A DNA stretch of 64,000 nucleotides from Emiliania huxleyi CCMP1516. Its lineage: Eukaryota; Haptophyta; Isochrysidales; Noelaerhabdaceae. The stretch is taken from the NCBI RefSeq assembly GCF_000372725.1, contig NW_005199770.1, forward strand, positions 823,745-887,744. Direction: 5' to 3'. Within the stretch, counting starts at the first letter, position 1. Each line of letters opens with the position of its first letter. Shown piece by piece: positions 63,001 through 64,000 of this stretch. The notes beneath the pieces are model-generated. The model was not told the DNA's origin and did not search any database. It saw only the letters and a program-made list of their open reading frames with translations. Both the position numbers and the translations under genes were made by a program.

Positions 63001-63134
63001 CGAACCAGCTCGGCATCCGCCGTGTCGGTCCAGCGTTGCGTCATCGCGCGCGATCCTAGACCGTAGCAGGAAGCTCGAGCCCGCCCTGGGTTCCGCCCTG
63101 AGGTGTGGGGGGCGCTCCCGCACGGCGTGTTCAT
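60003..63134 (-). CDS. Ankyrin-repeat protein with two SH3-like modules and C-terminal RING finger
   Basis: 1043 residues if started at ATG 63134; a later ATG at 63044 (MTQRWTDTADAELVRAASDA) begins nearer the conserved part. Single exon. The first ankyrin block is about 35-280 (NGSTPAYRAAQEGHAPCLRL, GATPLLVAVGYGHLECVKLL). Then comes a small beta module, KGARVSVHGLQSRQELNGAV with GRVLEVDMSKGRLNVQLRDG. A second ankyrin block follows (KTPLMVAAKNGNPGYVRLLL, GYTPLLAAAEWGRSEIVAKL, GYTALMAAVNSDHDEVVSLL), then a repeat of the beta module (LGGRVRLQGLTSEGAPNGKL). The end is a RING-HC (CTVCLAPQDLMG, LPCVHLLCSDC, CPTCKEHF) about 40 residues from the C-terminus. This architecture recalls Mind-bomb/XB3-type E3 ligases, with ankyrins choosing the substrate. 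Substrate unknown. Confidence 0.85.
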   Translation of the reverse strand: MNTPCGSAPHTSGRNPGRARASCYGLGSRAMTQRWTDTADAELVRAASDADIDAIDRLLAEGSVPNGVVTMQFPMELHGRQVMAAAPVTPLGVAIRSSTGGGREAVAVERLLSAGALPLANSVGPQQLPALGFSLLLNGPRSSPRRAYDCARVLIAAGVAVEEADDENTTLLSNAAHEGATLATRLLLNARADPNRAKRNGSTPAYRAAQEGHAPCLRLLLAAGADANARFQTGATPLLVAVGYGHLECVKLLLAAGADVEVVASDGTKPIDHAKREDIQAELLWARAMISSAPDGRAGFASLQATAAAGFAKGARVSVHGLQSRQELNGAVGRVLEVDMSKGRLNVQLRDGSVIALKGSNLQEAPPAEEQQAEGQGSVPVSREEVVEALQTVNPRTLRWLLSRGDIDPDMPVPTHLVPNATSLGQTACLLSIASLFSFGGAQGEDADNSAENAMMWDGVGPALLEALLDSGATVDGRGGAEKTPLMVAAKNGNPGYVRLLLERGASVSLRWHETGGDALMMTGMCKHDARGAACAQILLDAKADVEGVDGAGYTPLLAAAEWGRSEIVAKLIAARAELDRSPSKDNGPGYTALMAAVNSDHDEVVSLLVAAGADSAVRWAHSTLDDETEARTAREWALRLNGKGAVKIAKLLETLDDVIAEATVVGVFDVNGDLLVCESDLLVSVVSNSDEAHTSDADALRAALDAGEASEEDLIDELRDMMRIAQAFQADEVCDVARMALEALCKAEEVALHPPEDALLPRGSVPVLGGRVRLQGLTSEGAPNGKLGRVLSYNNDGRRRFGVQVEGRRGALSLRPQNLVAVDIDPLPLCEHEPGTFVERLQAELKEAGLPSYEVVDWTRLAETTADPMHLMETAVLGHAFSRHKLTLFYVQRTPRNEGFFVAEREYYGRDRGGNAAAMPWLVFSGRRHGSPDGPVGGTLIPPQGRRCSTIPFMLRLVRTILSPRVECTVCLAPQDLMGSSQLPCVHLLCSDCAKKLYPLERPGLTCPTCKEHFPRHALISLEGRNFGGNTLMTSDVAFAEV

Positions 63135-63136
63135 GT

Positions 63137-63370
63137 TCACACCGGGGGGCGAGAGCCCCGACTGCGGGCACAGGTTTCTTCTCCTTGGAGGGTGGACTTC
63201 GGCGCGAGCTCGGGCGTCATGACCGCGCCCGTGAACAGCGCCTTGACCTTGTCCGGGGCCGACGGGCTTGACACGCCCTCGGCCTTTCCCTCGACGGCGG
63301 GGGGGAGCTTCTCTGTGCGCGCGGCCTTTGCCTTGCGGCCGCTCGACAGTTCATGGTCTCCCTCGATCAT
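63137..63370 (-). CDS. Possible small protein or first exon
   Basis: 77 residues from ATG 63370 (MIEGDHELSSGRKAKAARTE), hydrophilic, ending just before the ankyrin-RING start. It could be a short gene or a chance frame; the plus strand is also open. No family recognised. Confidence 0.25.
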   Translation of the reverse strand: MIEGDHELSSGRKAKAARTEKLPPAVEGKAEGVSSPSAPDKVKALFTGAVMTPELAPKSTLQGEETCARSRGSRPPV

Positions 63371-63420
63371 AGTAGCGCCTCTTCACGACCAGCACGCTGT
63401 GAAATCGATTAGTCCCAACA

Positions 63421-63478
63421 CGATCGAGGGGTCCCGTACCACGCGGAATCGGCCCTATCCAGTGCTCAAGTGCTCAAG
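63421..63478 (+). repeat. Dispersed ~58-base repeat, copy 3
   Basis: Begins CGATCGAGGGGTCCCGTACC and ends AGTGCTCAAGTGCTCAAG. Same orientation as copy 2, nearly identical over its whole length. Confidence 0.9.
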
Positions 63479-63549
63479 TCCCAACAACCGTTAAGAAAAC
63501 TAAAATACGCCAACGACGCACCTGATTTTTCCTTTCCGGTTTTATCATG

Positions 63550-63700
63550 TGTCATGACCGACCACAACCACGTCCGCCGTGGTTGCCACTACCACGTCCG
63601 CCGTGGTTACGTTCGACTCTGGTTCCACTCTATGAGTCGCTGGTTCGATCATGAGTTGCCACAACCACGCCCGACGTGGTTGTGGTTGCCACGCCCGTTC
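63550..63700. repeat. Cluster of CCACGT/ACGTGG palindromes
   Basis: ACCACGTCCGCCGTGGTT occurs twice (about 63568 and 63592), and a perfect 11-bp inverted repeat CCACAACCACG-5-CGTGGTTGTGG spans 63659-63685. Confidence 0.9.
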
Positions 63701-64000
63701 CCCCCTGGTTCGTCAAGCGCCCGCCGTTCAAGTTCGGCGATTCATATTCATGGGGGAGCGGGGTTGATTACCCGTGTGTAGGTGTGAACGGGGACGTGTG
63801 CTCCCTGGGTAGGGTGCCCACAGGACCCAAAAAAAGAAAGGAAAAAAGAAATGGGGGACTCCCGATCGCAGCACTTCATGTTGGATAGTCGAGATATTGA
63901 GAGTGTGACTAGGAGGGAGGGACGCTGGGGATTCTCAAAGGTATACCCTTGGAATGGCCGGATCCAGCCTTGAAAGTACGAGATCGCGCGCGCTTCGCGC
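63701..64000. other. Right-hand end of window, no gene seen
   Basis: Mixed composition with an A-rich stretch (about 63828-63852). No frame I can support. Confidence 0.4.

Overview
The window is nuclear DNA of a GC-rich, intron-containing eukaryote, most likely a unicellular alga (haptophyte-like). The grounds are split genes whose exons join in frame, long proline-serine (SPPPP) cell-surface segments, a sulfotransferase, a presumptive plastid-type leader, (GT)n/(GA)n microsatellites and an 818-base assembly gap. Species assignment is inference only. More than half of the introns I could place start with GC rather than GT.

Layout. 0-3.1 kb: end of a split gene for a protein of 13 tandem ~41-residue repeats. 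5.0-9.7 kb: two ubiquitin-type genes on the minus strand (RBR E3; membrane RING protein). 10.0-10.2 kb: a NAA38/LSMD1-like Sm protein. 10.7-14.2 kb: a seven-exon SNF2 ATPase. 15.4-18.2 kb: a divergent BTB-BACK / leucine-rich-repeat pair. 18.8-22.3 kb: a twelve-exon MnmG tRNA-modification enzyme. 23.0-25.7 kb: a gene-free element with terminal inverted repeats. 26.2-27.8 kb: 2-oxoglutarate oxygenase fused to nucleoredoxin. 28.1-31.6 kb: CobS (cobamide loop assembly) divergent from a RING/TRAF zinc-finger protein. 32.3-35.1 kb: putative glycosyltransferase-sulfotransferase. 35.5-38.5 kb: membrane-anchored trypsin-like protease and an FAD monooxygenase. 39.4-42.3 kb: small membrane protein and nucleotide-sugar transporter. 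43.5-44.1 kb: a foldback element. 44.2-51.2 kb: divergent chromatin pair, SNF2-RING (SHPRH-like) and 2OG oxygenase-chromodomain. 52.0-56.7 kb: large surface protein with RCC1-like repeats and an intracellular ADP-ribosyltransferase-like domain, interrupted by the gap. 57.0-63.1 kb: TraB-like, zinc-finger and ankyrin-RING proteins.

Recurring themes. (1) GC-AG introns are the majority. (2) In many introns the first 12-20 bases look like a worn copy of the start of the following exon, as expected if introns arose by small tandem duplications. (3) Introns of unrelated genes carry the same 10-11 bp minisatellite core (ATCTCGG) or a shared CGTCCGTGACGCGTCC motif. (4) A short A+T block, TGTAAAATTCTTTTGC or close variants, lies just upstream of at least six start codons in the correct orientation and is a candidate core promoter or initiator. 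Several genes are unusual domain fusions. Five RING-class proteins and three chromatin proteins lie within 64 kb.
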